Positions 9,331 through 18,954 of a DNA stretch of 64,000 nt are shown here, in pieces (the first letter of the stretch is position 1; every line of letters starts with the position of its first letter). The DNA comes from Candidatus Methanosphaera massiliense (GTDB taxonomy: Archaea > Methanobacteriota > Methanobacteria > Methanobacteriales > Methanobacteriaceae), in NCBI RefSeq assembly GCF_028890305.1, contig NZ_JARBXM010000001.1, positions 312,501 to 376,500 on the forward strand, given 5' to 3'. The position numbers were made by a program, and so were the translations under genes. The notes under the pieces are model-generated. The model searched no databases and was not told where the DNA came from. It saw nothing but the letters and a program-made list of their open reading frames with translations.

Positions 9331-9786
9331 TTAATGTCTTTTAGGATTATGATAAACTAATGCTGCTACAACACTAGCTTTATCTATAACAGTATGTGAT
9401 TGTATTACGGATTTATAATCTATTATTTCAAGTTCTCTTTTTTCTATCATGTATTCAGCCATGAATTTTGCTTCATCTTCTAATTCTTTAATAGATTTAT
9501 TAATTCCTGTTGTTTCTATAACACACCCCATCTCTTCTGCCTGTGCAAATGCTATAACTGCACTTATTTCATCCCCTGGATTATCAGAGTATTGATGTGC
9601 CAGTACACAGTTAGTCATTTCCCCTGGCTGTAATTTAGGCATTGGTATTACTTCAGTATCTGGTGGTAACATGCTTGAAACAGGAATTAAATTTACATTA
9701 CCTATTTCTGCTTCAAGTAAAGCATTGTCAAATGCGTTTAGTTTTGTTGGTCCTTCTGATGCACCTTTTGTTAATGATACTTTCAT
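9331..9786 (-). CDS. pdaD: Pyruvoyl-dependent arginine decarboxylase proenzyme
   Basis: Self-cleaving enzyme turning arginine into agmatine for polyamine and agmatidine synthesis. The signatures SEGPTKLNAFDNALL and GNVNLIPVSSMLPP are typical. Cleavage is expected inside the VSSM serine pair (S37-S38 from this start), generating the N-terminal pyruvoyl group. I chose the ATG at 9786 because GGGAG precedes it, although with a rather long 11-nt spacing. The ATG at 9804 would add MGEVYI and has only a weak AGAG upstream. About 151 aa, a little shorter than Methanocaldococcus PdaD at the N-terminus. Transcribed alone, convergent with hisC and divergent from lon. Confidence 0.88.
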   Translation of the reverse strand: MKVSLTKGASEGPTKLNAFDNALLEAEIGNVNLIPVSSMLPPDTEVIPMPKLQPGEMTNCVLAHQYSDNPGDEISAVIAFAQAEEMGCVIETTGINKSIKELEDEAKFMAEYMIEKRELEIIDYKSVIQSHTVIDKASVVAALVYHNPKRH

Positions 9787-9854
9787 TATATATACTTCTC
9801 CCATAATCTCTTGTTGATTATTTAATACTTTTAAATTAAATTCTAATTATATCT

Positions 9855-9871
9855 ATCTTATAATATAAGAT
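9855..9871. promoter_or_regulatory. Inverted repeat between pdaD and lon
   Basis: ATCTTAT (9855-9861) and ATAAGAT (9865-9871) form a perfect 7-bp palindrome around AAT, in the 230-bp divergent region. A TATA-rich stretch at about 9908-9921 follows on the plus strand, 115 nt before lon. It could be a regulator site or simply promoter composition. Confidence 0.25.
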
Positions 9872-10036
9872 ATTATTTTAATAACAATAAGTTATAAAAA
9901 TAAGAAAATGTATATATATTATAAGCATAAACTAAAAACATGAACTAAAAAAAGTAAATAAAAACTATAATCCCCTAATTATAATCATAATAAAAATAAT
10001 CAATTAATAATTAAATAAAAAAAAAGGAGTGAAAAA

Positions 10037-12493
10037 ATGACCTCTGAAAGTAGCGATAACTTATCATTTACTCAACAATTAAGAGAAGATGGTTTAATAA
10101 TAACAGATATAACTACTAAAATAGAAAATAAAGATGAAAATACTAAAGAGTTACCAATATTATTAATACCAAATACAATCCTACTTCCACACACAGACAT
10201 AAAAATACCTCTAGACAAAGTACACACAGAAAACATACTAAATACGATAAATGATGATCACCAAGGAATAATATTAACACCGAAAAAGTTACCAAGAGAT
10301 AACAACGGTGGAGTTGAATTCTATGATGTAGGAGTAATACTCGAAATTAAAAACATAGAAGAAGAAGCAAAACAATACCGTATAGAATTAAAAGTAAAAG
10401 ATAAAGTAGAAATAAAAGGTATTAAAGAAAAAAACAGTTATTTCTATGCAAAATATGAAACCATCCAAGAAGACAACACAATAACACCAGAAGAATCAAA
10501 AACAATAAACAAAGACATCAACGATGCAATACTCAGCATATCAAAATTAATACCAAATTCCGAACCATATGCTAGAAGAATCATAGACAAAATAGATACA
10601 GAAGAAAAAATAGCAGAAGTATTCCCATACCTACGTGTAACAATAAATAAAAAACAAGAACTACTAGAACTTAACTCAGTGAAAATAAGAGCACTACGCG
10701 TAATACAATTACTATTAGAACAAAGAGATGCTATGAGCATACAAATGGAAATAACAAATAAACTCAACAAAAACATGAGCGAAATACATAAACAAACTCT
10801 TCTTCGAGAACAAATGAAAATGATTCAAGAAGAACTCAACATGACCGATGATACAGAAGACAGAAAAACATACAGAGAACGAATAAAAGAAGCAGAACTA
10901 CCTGAAGAAGTTGAAAAAGCAGCACTGGAAGAAGTAGATAAACTAGAAAGACAAGGCCAAAACAACTCAGAAGAAAACATAATAAGAAACTATCTTGATA
11001 CAATACTTCAACTACCATGGCATAAAGAAGAGAAAAAAGACATTGACATAACTAAAGCCAGAGAACAACTTGATAAAGACCACTATGGACTAGAAAAAGT
11101 AAAAGATAGAATAATACAACATCTAACTGTACTTAAGATGAAAAATGAAAAACAAGGTTCAATAATACTATTTGTAGGACCACCCGGAACAGGAAAAACC
11201 AGTCTTGGAAAAAGTATTGCAAAAGCATTAGACAGACCATATGTAAGAGTAAGTCTAGGTGGAATAAAAGATGAATCTGAAATAAGAGGCCATAGAAGAA
11301 CATATCTTGGTGCACTACCAGGAAGAATCATTAATGGAATGAAAAAAGCAGGAAAAACAAACCCTGTATTTGTATTAGATGAAATTGATAAAACAACAGC
11401 ATCAATAAATGGAAATCCAACAAGTGCATTACTCGAAGTATTAGACCCAGAACAGAATAATACATTCTCAGACCATTACTTAGAAGTACCATATGACTTA
11501 TCAGATGTTTTCTTCATAGGAACTGCAAACTCATTACAAGATATACCAGGACCTTTAAGAGATAGACTAGAGATAATTGAATTAGACAGCTACACTAACA
11601 CAGAAAAACATCATATAGCAGAAGAGCATCTTATAGATGAAGTACTAGAAGAACATGGATTAACAAGAAATGACCTTGTAATAACACCAGAAGCAATAAA
11701 CACGATAATTGAAAAATATACTAGAGAAGCTGGAGTAAGGGAGCTTAAAAGACAAATAGCTGCTATAGCACGAAAAACAACAGAAAAAATAGTGGTTGAT
11801 GACATAGAAAGGCCATATGTTGTAACTGAGGACATGCTTTATGATATATTAGGACATGAAAAAGCACACTATGATATGGTACCAGCACAGAACCCACCAG
11901 GTGTAGTAACAGGACTTGCATGGACACCTGTTGGTGGTGACATCCTATTCATAGAAGCTGTACTGTTGCCTGGAGAGGGTAAATTGGAACTTACTGGACA
12001 ATTAGGTGATGTGATGAAAGAATCTGCACAAATAGCTCAAAGTCTTATAAAATCAAGATTACAACCAATACTCAAAGACACAGAATTTGATAAGAGAAAT
12101 ATACACATCCACGTACCAGAAGGAGCTATACCAAAAGATGGGCCTTCAGCAGGGGTAACTCTTCTTACAACAATAGCCTCCCTAATAACAAGCACACCTG
12201 TTGATTCAACAATAGCTATGACTGGTGAAATATCATTACAGGGAAAAGTATTACCTGTTGGCGGTATAAAAGAAAAAGTGATTGCAGCTCATAGATCTGG
12301 AATAAAAACCGTATTATTACCTGAAAAGAATATGGAAGACCTCGACGATGTACCTGATGAAGTTAAAGAGGAAGTAACATTTAAACCAATGAAAACTGTT
12401 GATGATGTATTAAATGAATCTTTAAACATTAAATTACCAAAGCCGGAACATTTAGATATTAATGTAGAACAGATAAATAGGTTAAGCCTATAA
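10037..12493 (+). CDS. lon: ATP-dependent Lon protease, bacterial (LonA) architecture
   Basis: Soluble AAA+ serine protease degrading damaged and regulatory proteins. Order: N-terminal Lon substrate-binding domain (about 40-235), coiled-coil linker (about 240-310), AAA+ ATPase with Walker A GPPGTGKT (381-388) and Walker B VFVLDEIDK, then the protease domain with PKDGPSAG (S704) and the paired lysine K747 in GGIKEK. At 818 aa with no membrane segment inserted after Walker A, it matches bacterial LonA and not the membrane-bound LonB usual in archaea. The start ATG follows GGAGTG. It stands alone. The architecture suggests lateral acquisition from bacteria, which a tree could test. Confidence 0.95.
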   Translation: MTSESSDNLSFTQQLREDGLIITDITTKIENKDENTKELPILLIPNTILLPHTDIKIPLDKVHTENILNTINDDHQGIILTPKKLPRDNNGGVEFYDVGVILEIKNIEEEAKQYRIELKVKDKVEIKGIKEKNSYFYAKYETIQEDNTITPEESKTINKDINDAILSISKLIPNSEPYARRIIDKIDTEEKIAEVFPYLRVTINKKQELLELNSVKIRALRVIQLLLEQRDAMSIQMEITNKLNKNMSEIHKQTLLREQMKMIQEELNMTDDTEDRKTYRERIKEAELPEEVEKAALEEVDKLERQGQNNSEENIIRNYLDTILQLPWHKEEKKDIDITKAREQLDKDHYGLEKVKDRIIQHLTVLKMKNEKQGSIILFVGPPGTGKTSLGKSIAKALDRPYVRVSLGGIKDESEIRGHRRTYLGALPGRIINGMKKAGKTNPVFVLDEIDKTTASINGNPTSALLEVLDPEQNNTFSDHYLEVPYDLSDVFFIGTANSLQDIPGPLRDRLEIIELDSYTNTEKHHIAEEHLIDEVLEEHGLTRNDLVITPEAINTIIEKYTREAGVRELKRQIAAIARKTTEKIVVDDIERPYVVTEDMLYDILGHEKAHYDMVPAQNPPGVVTGLAWTPVGGDILFIEAVLLPGEGKLELTGQLGDVMKESAQIAQSLIKSRLQPILKDTEFDKRNIHIHVPEGAIPKDGPSAGVTLLTTIASLITSTPVDSTIAMTGEISLQGKVLPVGGIKEKVIAAHRSGIKTVLLPEKNMEDLDDVPDEVKEEVTFKPMKTVDDVLNESLNIKLPKPEHLDINVEQINRLSL

Positions 12494-12519
12494 TACAAGT
12501 ATTTATTACTACAGCATGA

Positions 12520-12542
12520 TCCCCTTCATCTTACCCTTTTTT
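12520..12542 (+). terminator. C-patch/T-run terminator after lon
   Basis: CCCCTTCATCTTACCC followed by T6, about 30 nt after the lon stop codon, without a clear hairpin. Same pattern as after many other genes here. Confidence 0.4.
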
Positions 12543-12678
12543 ATATACAAATTACTTTCAAGTATTTCCATTAAAAGAAAGAATAACTCATAACTATTAA
12601 TCCTATTTTTTATTAATTATAAATTCCTAAATAATATTAAGAACATAAAGTAGAATAGTAATCAATAGAAGTGGAAAT

Positions 12679-13509
12679 ATGAATGATAAGGAGATAAACT
12701 TTTGGTTAAATTTATCACAGGAAATCTCTGAAAAAGTAGAAGAAGCAATAACAAATGCTAGAGATGATCCTAAGTTAACAACAATCACAAAAATAGGTGC
12801 AGATGGAACGCCTACACACAAGATAGACGAATACGCAGAAAATGCAGCAATTGAAGTTATAAAAAATAGTGGTAAATCATTGATTCTTATTAGTGAAGAA
12901 ATTGGAAAAATAAAAATTGGCAAAGAGGATGCTAAAAATCTTGTAATCATGGATCCTCTTGATGGTACCAGTAATGCTATGAAAAACATTCCTTGTTATG
13001 GTATTTCTATAGCTGTGGCAAGCATCCCTAATGATGAAGGAGTATCTGATGTAACACTTGGGGATATAGAGTTTGGTTATATAAAAAACTTCCCTACTGG
13101 TGATATATATACTGCTATCAAAGGAAAAGGTTCTGCTAAAAATGGTAAGCCTATGACGTTATCAAATATTAAAAAAGCATCTGAATCAACTATTAGTACA
13201 TATATCTACAGAGCTAAAGAAGGAATGCTTGATAAACTATGCACATCTGTTAGACGTATGCGGTTAATGGGTGCTATTGCTGTAGAATTATGTTATGTTG
13301 CTGATGGAACATATGATACTTTTTTAGATGTTGGTGCTGTTCGTGTTTTAGATATTGCAGCTGCTCAACTGGTAATTAAAGAAACAGGTGGTGTTGTTAC
13401 TGATATTGAATCTAATCCTTTAGCAAGTCAATTAGATTTACTTGAAAAAACATCCATTGTAGCATCAGCTAATAAAGAAGTACATGATGATATTATAAAA
13501 TTATTATAG
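12679..13509 (+). CDS. suhB: Bifunctional fructose-1,6-bisphosphatase / inositol monophosphatase (class IV)
   Basis: Mg-dependent phosphatase of the archaeal IMPase/FBPase family, used in gluconeogenesis and in inositol phosphate release. MDPLDGTSNA contains the metal motif DPLDGT (92-97). ISEEIG supplies the upstream acidic residues, and GAVRVLDIAAAQLVIKETGG is the C-terminal metal and substrate motif. 276 aa, standard length. It lies 15 nt upstream of NAD kinase, a neighbour whose product is fused to this enzyme in some archaea as I recall. Which substrate dominates cannot be told from sequence. Confidence 0.88.
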   Translation: MNDKEINFWLNLSQEISEKVEEAITNARDDPKLTTITKIGADGTPTHKIDEYAENAAIEVIKNSGKSLILISEEIGKIKIGKEDAKNLVIMDPLDGTSNAMKNIPCYGISIAVASIPNDEGVSDVTLGDIEFGYIKNFPTGDIYTAIKGKGSAKNGKPMTLSNIKKASESTISTYIYRAKEGMLDKLCTSVRRMRLMGAIAVELCYVADGTYDTFLDVGAVRVLDIAAAQLVIKETGGVVTDIESNPLASQLDLLEKTSIVASANKEVHDDIIKLL

Positions 13510-13524
13510 TAAATTTGTGATAAT

Positions 13525-14352
13525 ATGAAAATTGGAATTGTCTCACGGACAGATAAAGAGGAAGCCATAGAACTTGATAGAAATATTGTTAAATATTTAC
13601 TAGCTAACCATGTTGAAATAGAATTAGACACTAGTTTAGCTAAGGAACTGGAAGAATACTCTGATCTAGAAACTCCTATAGAAGATATGACATCAGATAT
13701 TGTTTTATGTGTAGGTGGAGATGGTACTGTTCTTAATGCTCAGCATGTATTATCTCCTAAAAAGATACCAATACTCAGTATCAATATGGGTACTGTTGGA
13801 TTCTTAACTGAAGTGGATCCAGAGGATATCTTTGAATGCCTTGATAAATTGCTAAGTTATGATTTCTTCATTGAAGAAAGATTACAGTTAGATGTTTTAT
13901 GTGATGATAAATGGATAACCGTACTAAATGAATTAGTTCTCATGACAAGTCAGCCAGCAAAGATGCTAAATTTAAGAGTTTCTGTTGATGAAGAAGTTGT
14001 AGATGAAGTTCGCGCTGATGGATTAATTGTTTCAACACCAAGTGGATCTACAGCTTATTCTATGTCAGCTGGTGGACCTATTGTTGATCCACGTGTTGAT
14101 GCAGCAATCATTATCCCTATATGTCCATTTAAATTAAATACTAGGCCAAAAATCGTTCCAGCAGAAAGTACAATAACTGTTAAATTTCTAAAAGAGGGTA
14201 AACAAGCTATTGGTGTACTTGATGGTGTTTCACGTGAGAACTTTAATTATATGGATGAAGTTAAAATCAGAAAATCTGATAATGCAGCATATTTTGTTAG
14301 ATTTAAAAAGAACTTCTATAATAGTGTAAATAACAAATTAATTGTAGGATAA
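13525..14352 (+). CDS. nadK: NAD kinase
   Basis: Phosphorylates NAD to NADP. The GGDGT motif is at 64-68, followed by the conserved NMGTVGFLTE and by SGSTAYSMSAGGPIVDP. At 275 aa it is complete. GTGAT lies 3 nt before the ATG, and the gene follows the IMPase/FBPase by 15 nt, so the two are surely co-transcribed. cfbE follows after 56 nt. Methanogens also use NADP for F420-dependent hydride transfer, which fits placement in a cofactor block. Confidence 0.93.
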   Translation: MKIGIVSRTDKEEAIELDRNIVKYLLANHVEIELDTSLAKELEEYSDLETPIEDMTSDIVLCVGGDGTVLNAQHVLSPKKIPILSINMGTVGFLTEVDPEDIFECLDKLLSYDFFIEERLQLDVLCDDKWITVLNELVLMTSQPAKMLNLRVSVDEEVVDEVRADGLIVSTPSGSTAYSMSAGGPIVDPRVDAAIIIPICPFKLNTRPKIVPAESTITVKFLKEGKQAIGVLDGVSRENFNYMDEVKIRKSDNAAYFVRFKKNFYNSVNNKLIVG

Positions 14353-14408
14353 GTTCATTAAATTCTTTTTTTAACTTCTTCTTTTTTTATAGGGTTGATT
14401 GATAAATT

Positions 14409-15755
14409 ATGACTAAGAATATTTTAATTAGTGATGCTAATCACGGTGGTATTACTCTTCTTAAAGAATATTACAAGTATACAGATAATAACCTATTTTT
14501 CTATGATGTTTATAACAAGTTAACACATGATGAAAAACTAGAATTAAGTAATAATTATAATGTTAAATTTCTATCTCTTGATTATATTATTAAACATAGA
14601 ACTGATTTTATAACAATAAATCCTATTCATATGAATCCTGTTTTTAGTAGTGATTATACTCATCATGAATTCACTGGATATTTAATTAATAAACATAGAC
14701 TTAGATATGGATGGAATTTTAAGATTATAGAAGTTACTGGCGTTAAAGGTAAAACTAGTACAGCTACATTGATAAGTTCTGTACTGAAAAATAACAGTGT
14801 TCTCACACTTACTAGTCATGACTTATCATATCACAGCCCGTCAGAAGATATTGTATTATCAACATCCCTTAGTATTACTCCTGCTAGTATTATCACAGCT
14901 CTTAACATTGCATGTGAAAATGATTTACTGGATAAAATTGATTATTGTGTTTTTGAGGTTTCACTTGGTATTACTAGTTACTGTGATATTGGAATATTAA
15001 CTAATATATTAGAGGATTATCCTATAGCTCAGGGCAATCAAACAGCAAGTAGTGCTAAGAAATCAATATTTAATTCAAAACAAGTATTATGTGATATGAG
15101 TGCTTATAATACATATTATTCTAATGTGAATAAAGATGTGATAACTGTTAGTACTAGTGATTCTAGGGCAGATATACATACAAGCAAGATTAATTATGAT
15201 ATTAAAAATACCCACTTTAAAGTTCAGTATAATAAAGAGGAACTATCCCTATCAATGTTTGCAGTGAGTGACTTCTATATTACTAATATTCTTTTTGCTA
15301 TGGGAGTAGGACTAATACTTGGCTTAGATAATAATGAAATTATTTCAAATATAGAAAACATGAATATAATACCAGGTAGAGGATCATATAAAATTGTTAA
15401 TAATAAGATGGTATTAGAAGATATAAATTCTGGTCTTAATACTACTTCCATAAAAAAATGTGTGGACAATACCACAAGATACACATCCAATTATATAATA
15501 ATATTAGGTGGTGATTACGGTATAACCTGTGAAGAGATAGATGAGAATAAACTATTAAAATACTTAAAAACAGTACCATCCAATAAAGTGATACTTACTG
15601 GTGAATTAGGAAATAGTCTAAAAAAACAAGGTTTGCCAATAATTTACATTGATAATCTCCAGGATGCATACCATGAAGCATTAAATAGAAATTATGAAAT
15701 AATACATGTAATATACAGAAGTGAATACAATACTAGAAAGTTAGTATGTAACTAA
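14409..15755 (+). CDS. cfbE: Mur ligase family protein, probable coenzyme F430 synthetase
   Basis: MurE-like ATP ligase with P-loop VTGVKGKTSTA (109-119), the central EVSLG segment and the C-terminal GRGSY and LEDINSGLNTTS motifs of Mur ligases. Methanogens lack murein, and the family member CfbE closes the final ring of coenzyme F430 by activating a propionate side chain. The 448 aa length and methanogen context favour CfbE over a pseudomurein peptide ligase. The next gene, hemC, makes the tetrapyrrole precursor of F430, which supports the call. The start has only a weak upstream GGGTTGAT. Confidence 0.72.
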   Translation: MTKNILISDANHGGITLLKEYYKYTDNNLFFYDVYNKLTHDEKLELSNNYNVKFLSLDYIIKHRTDFITINPIHMNPVFSSDYTHHEFTGYLINKHRLRYGWNFKIIEVTGVKGKTSTATLISSVLKNNSVLTLTSHDLSYHSPSEDIVLSTSLSITPASIITALNIACENDLLDKIDYCVFEVSLGITSYCDIGILTNILEDYPIAQGNQTASSAKKSIFNSKQVLCDMSAYNTYYSNVNKDVITVSTSDSRADIHTSKINYDIKNTHFKVQYNKEELSLSMFAVSDFYITNILFAMGVGLILGLDNNEIISNIENMNIIPGRGSYKIVNNKMVLEDINSGLNTTSIKKCVDNTTRYTSNYIIILGGDYGITCEEIDENKLLKYLKTVPSNKVILTGELGNSLKKQGLPIIYIDNLQDAYHEALNRNYEIIHVIYRSEYNTRKLVCN

Positions 15756-16294
15756 TTACAAAAAATACATAGTATTTCATTTATTTATATTTTTATAAAC
15801 TAATAATTTCAAACTTTTTTTCTATGAATTTTTTTAATATTCTAACAGAGCGAAAATATTCATGAAACTGATAGTTAATGAAAATAAGTAAACATGACTA
15901 GAGTGAAACCTGTTTTATAATTCTATTTTATTCTAACAAGTCTTTTATTTTTAATTAATCTATACTTTTTTAATAATTAATACTATCAACAGTAGCTCTT
16001 TCATAGATATCTATAAGAAGTCTTTATTTTATTTAAAATGTATTCTTATTAGTTAAATAAGACATAATTGAGTAAATATTCTATTAAATACTATTTAAAA
16101 TAATTAAAAATAATAAAAGAAGTATAAATAAAGAAGAGTTATACAAAAATATATTAAATATATTAAATATATAATTATAAAGAGTTAAAAAATAAGTTAC
16201 TGAGATTATTATAATTGATAATAGCTTAATATTAGTTATTTTAAGAAAAAAATACTCATGATCATAGTTATTTAGAATAATGGAGGCGTAATTA
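15756..16294. other. 539-bp intergenic region, no gene seen
   Basis: Very A/T-rich with short T- and A-runs. A slightly less AT-rich patch lies near 15850-15910, but I found no tRNA fold, convincing C/D or H/ACA signature, or ORF. The hemC ribosome-binding site GGAGG is at 16282-16286. It presumably contains the hemC promoter. Confidence 0.4.
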
Positions 16295-17167
16295 GTGATA
16301 GTTGGTACACGAGGTAGTAAGCTTGCTACAACTCAGACTCAAACTGTTGTAAAATCACTTGAAGAAATTACTGGTGAAAAAATAGAAACAAAAATAATTA
16401 AAACAACAGGAGACAAAATTAAAGATTCACAATTATATAATATTGATGCTAAAGGTATTTTTACAAAAGAATTAGATACTGCACTAATAGATGGAGACAT
16501 CGATTTTGCAGTACATAGTTTTAAAGATTTACCTAGTGAATTAAATGACCAACTTACAATAACAGCCATTCCTAAAAGAGAAGCTATCAATGAAGTATTA
16601 ATTTCTAATTATACCTGGGATGAACTACCTGAAAATGCTACATTAGGTACTAGTAGTGTTAGAAGAGAAGCTTTCTGTAAATTCCATGGAAAGAAAGTTC
16701 AAACAAAACCTATACGTGGAAATATTGATACACGTATCCGTAAAGTTGAAGAAGGACAATATGATGCTACTATAATGGCTTTAGCAGGTATTAATCGATT
16801 AGGCTTACAAGATCATGTTAAAGAAATTTTTGATGAAACATACATCGTACCTCCAGCAGGACAAGGAGCTTTAGCAGTGATGACTAATAAAGATTCTGAA
16901 TACAATGATATTATTTCAAAACTTAATGATGAAGATTCAAGAATAGAAGCTTTAACCGAGAAAGCAATTCTTGAGACCATTGGTGTAGGATGTCAATGGC
17001 CTATTGGTATAATTTCAAAAGTTGATGGAAACAATATTAATATACACTGTAAGTTATTAAGTCCAGAAGGTAAACTTTTAGCAGATGTTAATGAGACAAC
17101 TGAAAAGAATGAAGCAATAGACACTGCAAAAGCTATTGGAATAAAATTAAGAGAGGATACTTTATGA
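16295..17167 (+). CDS. hemC: Hydroxymethylbilane synthase (porphobilinogen deaminase)
   Basis: Joins four porphobilinogens into hydroxymethylbilane, the precursor of F430, cobamides, siroheme and archaeal heme. GTRGSKLATTQ at the N-terminus, DTALIDGDIDFAVHSFKDLP, and the cofactor-attachment site GVGCQWPIG with C233 (dipyrromethane). GTG start with GGAGGCG six nt upstream. 290 aa, full length. Overlaps the following oxidoreductase by 4 bp (ATGA), so translation is probably coupled. Confidence 0.95.
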   Translation: MIVGTRGSKLATTQTQTVVKSLEEITGEKIETKIIKTTGDKIKDSQLYNIDAKGIFTKELDTALIDGDIDFAVHSFKDLPSELNDQLTITAIPKREAINEVLISNYTWDELPENATLGTSSVRREAFCKFHGKKVQTKPIRGNIDTRIRKVEEGQYDATIMALAGINRLGLQDHVKEIFDETYIVPPAGQGALAVMTNKDSEYNDIISKLNDEDSRIEALTEKAILETIGVGCQWPIGIISKVDGNNINIHCKLLSPEGKLLADVNETTEKNEAIDTAKAIGIKLREDTL

Positions 17168-18114
17168 AACAGACAAACGTGGGTGTTATAGGAGTAGGAT
17201 CTATGGGTTACAACCATGTTCGTATATACTCCGAATTGGAAAATGCAAATTTAGTAGCAATATCTGATATGGTAAGAGGTACACTTGATAAGGTATCAAA
17301 AGAATTCAATACTGTAGGATATGTTGATTATGATAATATTCTTCAGATTGATGATATTGAAGCAGTAAACATATGTGTACCTACAGTATTTCACCATGAT
17401 GTTGCTATGCGTGCAATAGAAGCAGGCAAAAATGTGTTAGTAGAAAAACCAATCGCTTCAAAATTACCAGAAGCAAAAGAAATGATTAATGCAGCAAAAG
17501 ATGCTGGAGTAATTTTAGCAACAGGACACGTAGAAAGATTTAATCCAGCAGTAAGAGTTGCAAAAGAATTACTTGATGCCGGAGAAATTGGTGAAGTAGT
17601 TACAGCTAACGCAAAAAGATTAGGTCCATACCCACCAAGAATAAGAGACGTGGGAGTAGCAATAGACTTAGCTATTCACGACATAGATATATTTAACTAT
17701 TTATTTGAAAGTAAAGCAAACACAGTATATGCAAACATGAGCAGTAAACTAAAAAACTGTGAATTTGAAGACCATGCAGAAATAATGACCAAATATGATA
17801 GCGGAGTGTTAACCATACTTGAAACAAACTGGCTAACACCATACAAAAAACGACAATTAAACATCACAGGAGTAGATGGTATAATAAGCGTTGACTATGG
17901 TGATCAAACAGTTACACTATACAAGGAAAATAATCAAGTTGAAAACGTGAAAGTTGAAAATAAAGAACCTCTCAAAGAAGAATTAAGATCATTTGTGAAT
18001 GCAGTACAGCAGGATACAGAACCTGAAGTAACAGGTCAGGATGGATATGAAGCATTAAGAATAGTTGATGCTGCTATGAAATCATCAAAAGATAAAAGAT
18101 TAGTATATTTATAA
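17164..18114 (+). CDS. Gfo/Idh/MocA family NAD(P)-dependent oxidoreductase
   Basis: Rossmann motif GVIGVGSMG (7-15) near the N-terminus, VLVEKPIA with the EKP lysine, and a C-terminal domain with GHVERFNPAV and DLAIHDIDIFNYL. The family oxidises or epimerises sugars and related compounds; some archaeal members act on UDP-N-acetylglucosamine. Substrate here unknown; a role in nucleotide-sugar metabolism for pseudomurein or glycans is conjecture. The start overlaps hemC by 4 bp and gfcR follows, making a three-gene unit. Confidence 0.8.
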   Translation: MKQTNVGVIGVGSMGYNHVRIYSELENANLVAISDMVRGTLDKVSKEFNTVGYVDYDNILQIDDIEAVNICVPTVFHHDVAMRAIEAGKNVLVEKPIASKLPEAKEMINAAKDAGVILATGHVERFNPAVRVAKELLDAGEIGEVVTANAKRLGPYPPRIRDVGVAIDLAIHDIDIFNYLFESKANTVYANMSSKLKNCEFEDHAEIMTKYDSGVLTILETNWLTPYKKRQLNITGVDGIISVDYGDQTVTLYKENNQVENVKVENKEPLKEELRSFVNAVQQDTEPEVTGQDGYEALRIVDAAMKSSKDKRLVYL

Positions 18115-18129
18115 AAATAAGTGATTAAA

Positions 18130-18726
18130 ATGAATAGCAAACTAATTGAGAAAGCTAGTGAACTTAGAAATAAAGGATTAACCACAGGTGAAATAGCAGA
18201 TGAATTAAACATTTCAAAAGATACTACACAATGGTTAATAATGCAAAAAACACCTGTAAACAAAAATAAACAAAAACAAAAACCCGACGATTTTGCTATT
18301 AACTGGAAAACAATAGGAACTAGTTCATCACGTATGCAATACATTTCATCAGCACTAGCTGATTTAACACTAGAGGAAGGTGTTGTTGACGCGGTTGTAG
18401 GTATATCAGTAAGCGGAGTTCCATTTGCAACAATAATGTCCGATTTATTAGATGCGGATTTAGCTGTATTCCACCCAGTAAAACATATGAAAAATGAATC
18501 AGCACAGGGAGCAATAAGTAACAACTTTGCTAACATAAAAAACAAAAATGTTGTTATAGTTGATGATGTTATAACTAGTGGAGCTACAGTAACTGATGCA
18601 ATAAGGGTATGTGAAACACATGGAGCAAAACCAATAGCTGTAACAGTTCTTGTAGACAAAAAAGGTATTAATGATTTAGAGGATGTACCAGTAAAATCTT
18701 TAATCAAAATAAATAAAGTAGGATAA
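18130..18726 (+). CDS. gfcR: HTH plus orotate-phosphoribosyltransferase-like regulator (GfcR family)
   Basis: An N-terminal helix-turn-helix ([21 protein letters not shown]) is followed by a type I phosphoribosyltransferase fold with the PRPP loop [13 protein letters not shown] (142-153 region). Long called PyrE-like, this archaeal family includes GfcR, an activator of glycolytic genes in haloarchaea. The ATG at 18130 is chosen because GTGAT lies 4 nt before it; the GTG at 18121 is part of that site. It follows the oxidoreductase closely. A true orotate PRTase is less likely because of the fused HTH. Confidence 0.75.
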   Translation: MNSKLIEKASELRNKGLTTGEIADELNISKDTTQWLIMQKTPVNKNKQKQKPDDFAINWKTIGTSSSRMQYISSALADLTLEEGVVDAVVGISVSGVPFATIMSDLLDADLAVFHPVKHMKNESAQGAISNNFANIKNKNVVIVDDVITSGATVTDAIRVCETHGAKPIAVTVLVDKKGINDLEDVPVKSLIKINKVG

Positions 18727-18730
18727 ATAT

Positions 18731-18763
18731 AACCACCCTTCTTATTTTTTTCTTAATTTTTTT
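18731..18763 (+). terminator. C-patch/T-run terminator after gfcR
   Basis: AACCACCCTTCTTA, then T7, C, TTAA and T7, immediately after the gfcR stop codon. No hairpin; consistent with archaeal termination at oligo-T tracts. Confidence 0.45.
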
Positions 18764-18954
18764 AGGCTTTAAATCATGAAAATCTAACAAATTCTATAAA
18801 TTAGTTTAATTTAAAAAAAATTATATAGTTAAAAACGATATATAATATATAACATAGAATTATGATTTTATATACTTAGAAATTTAATATACATTTTAAT
18901 CAATGAAATTTAATTTAACAATTACTCATTAGGAAAGAATGGAGGATATATAAT

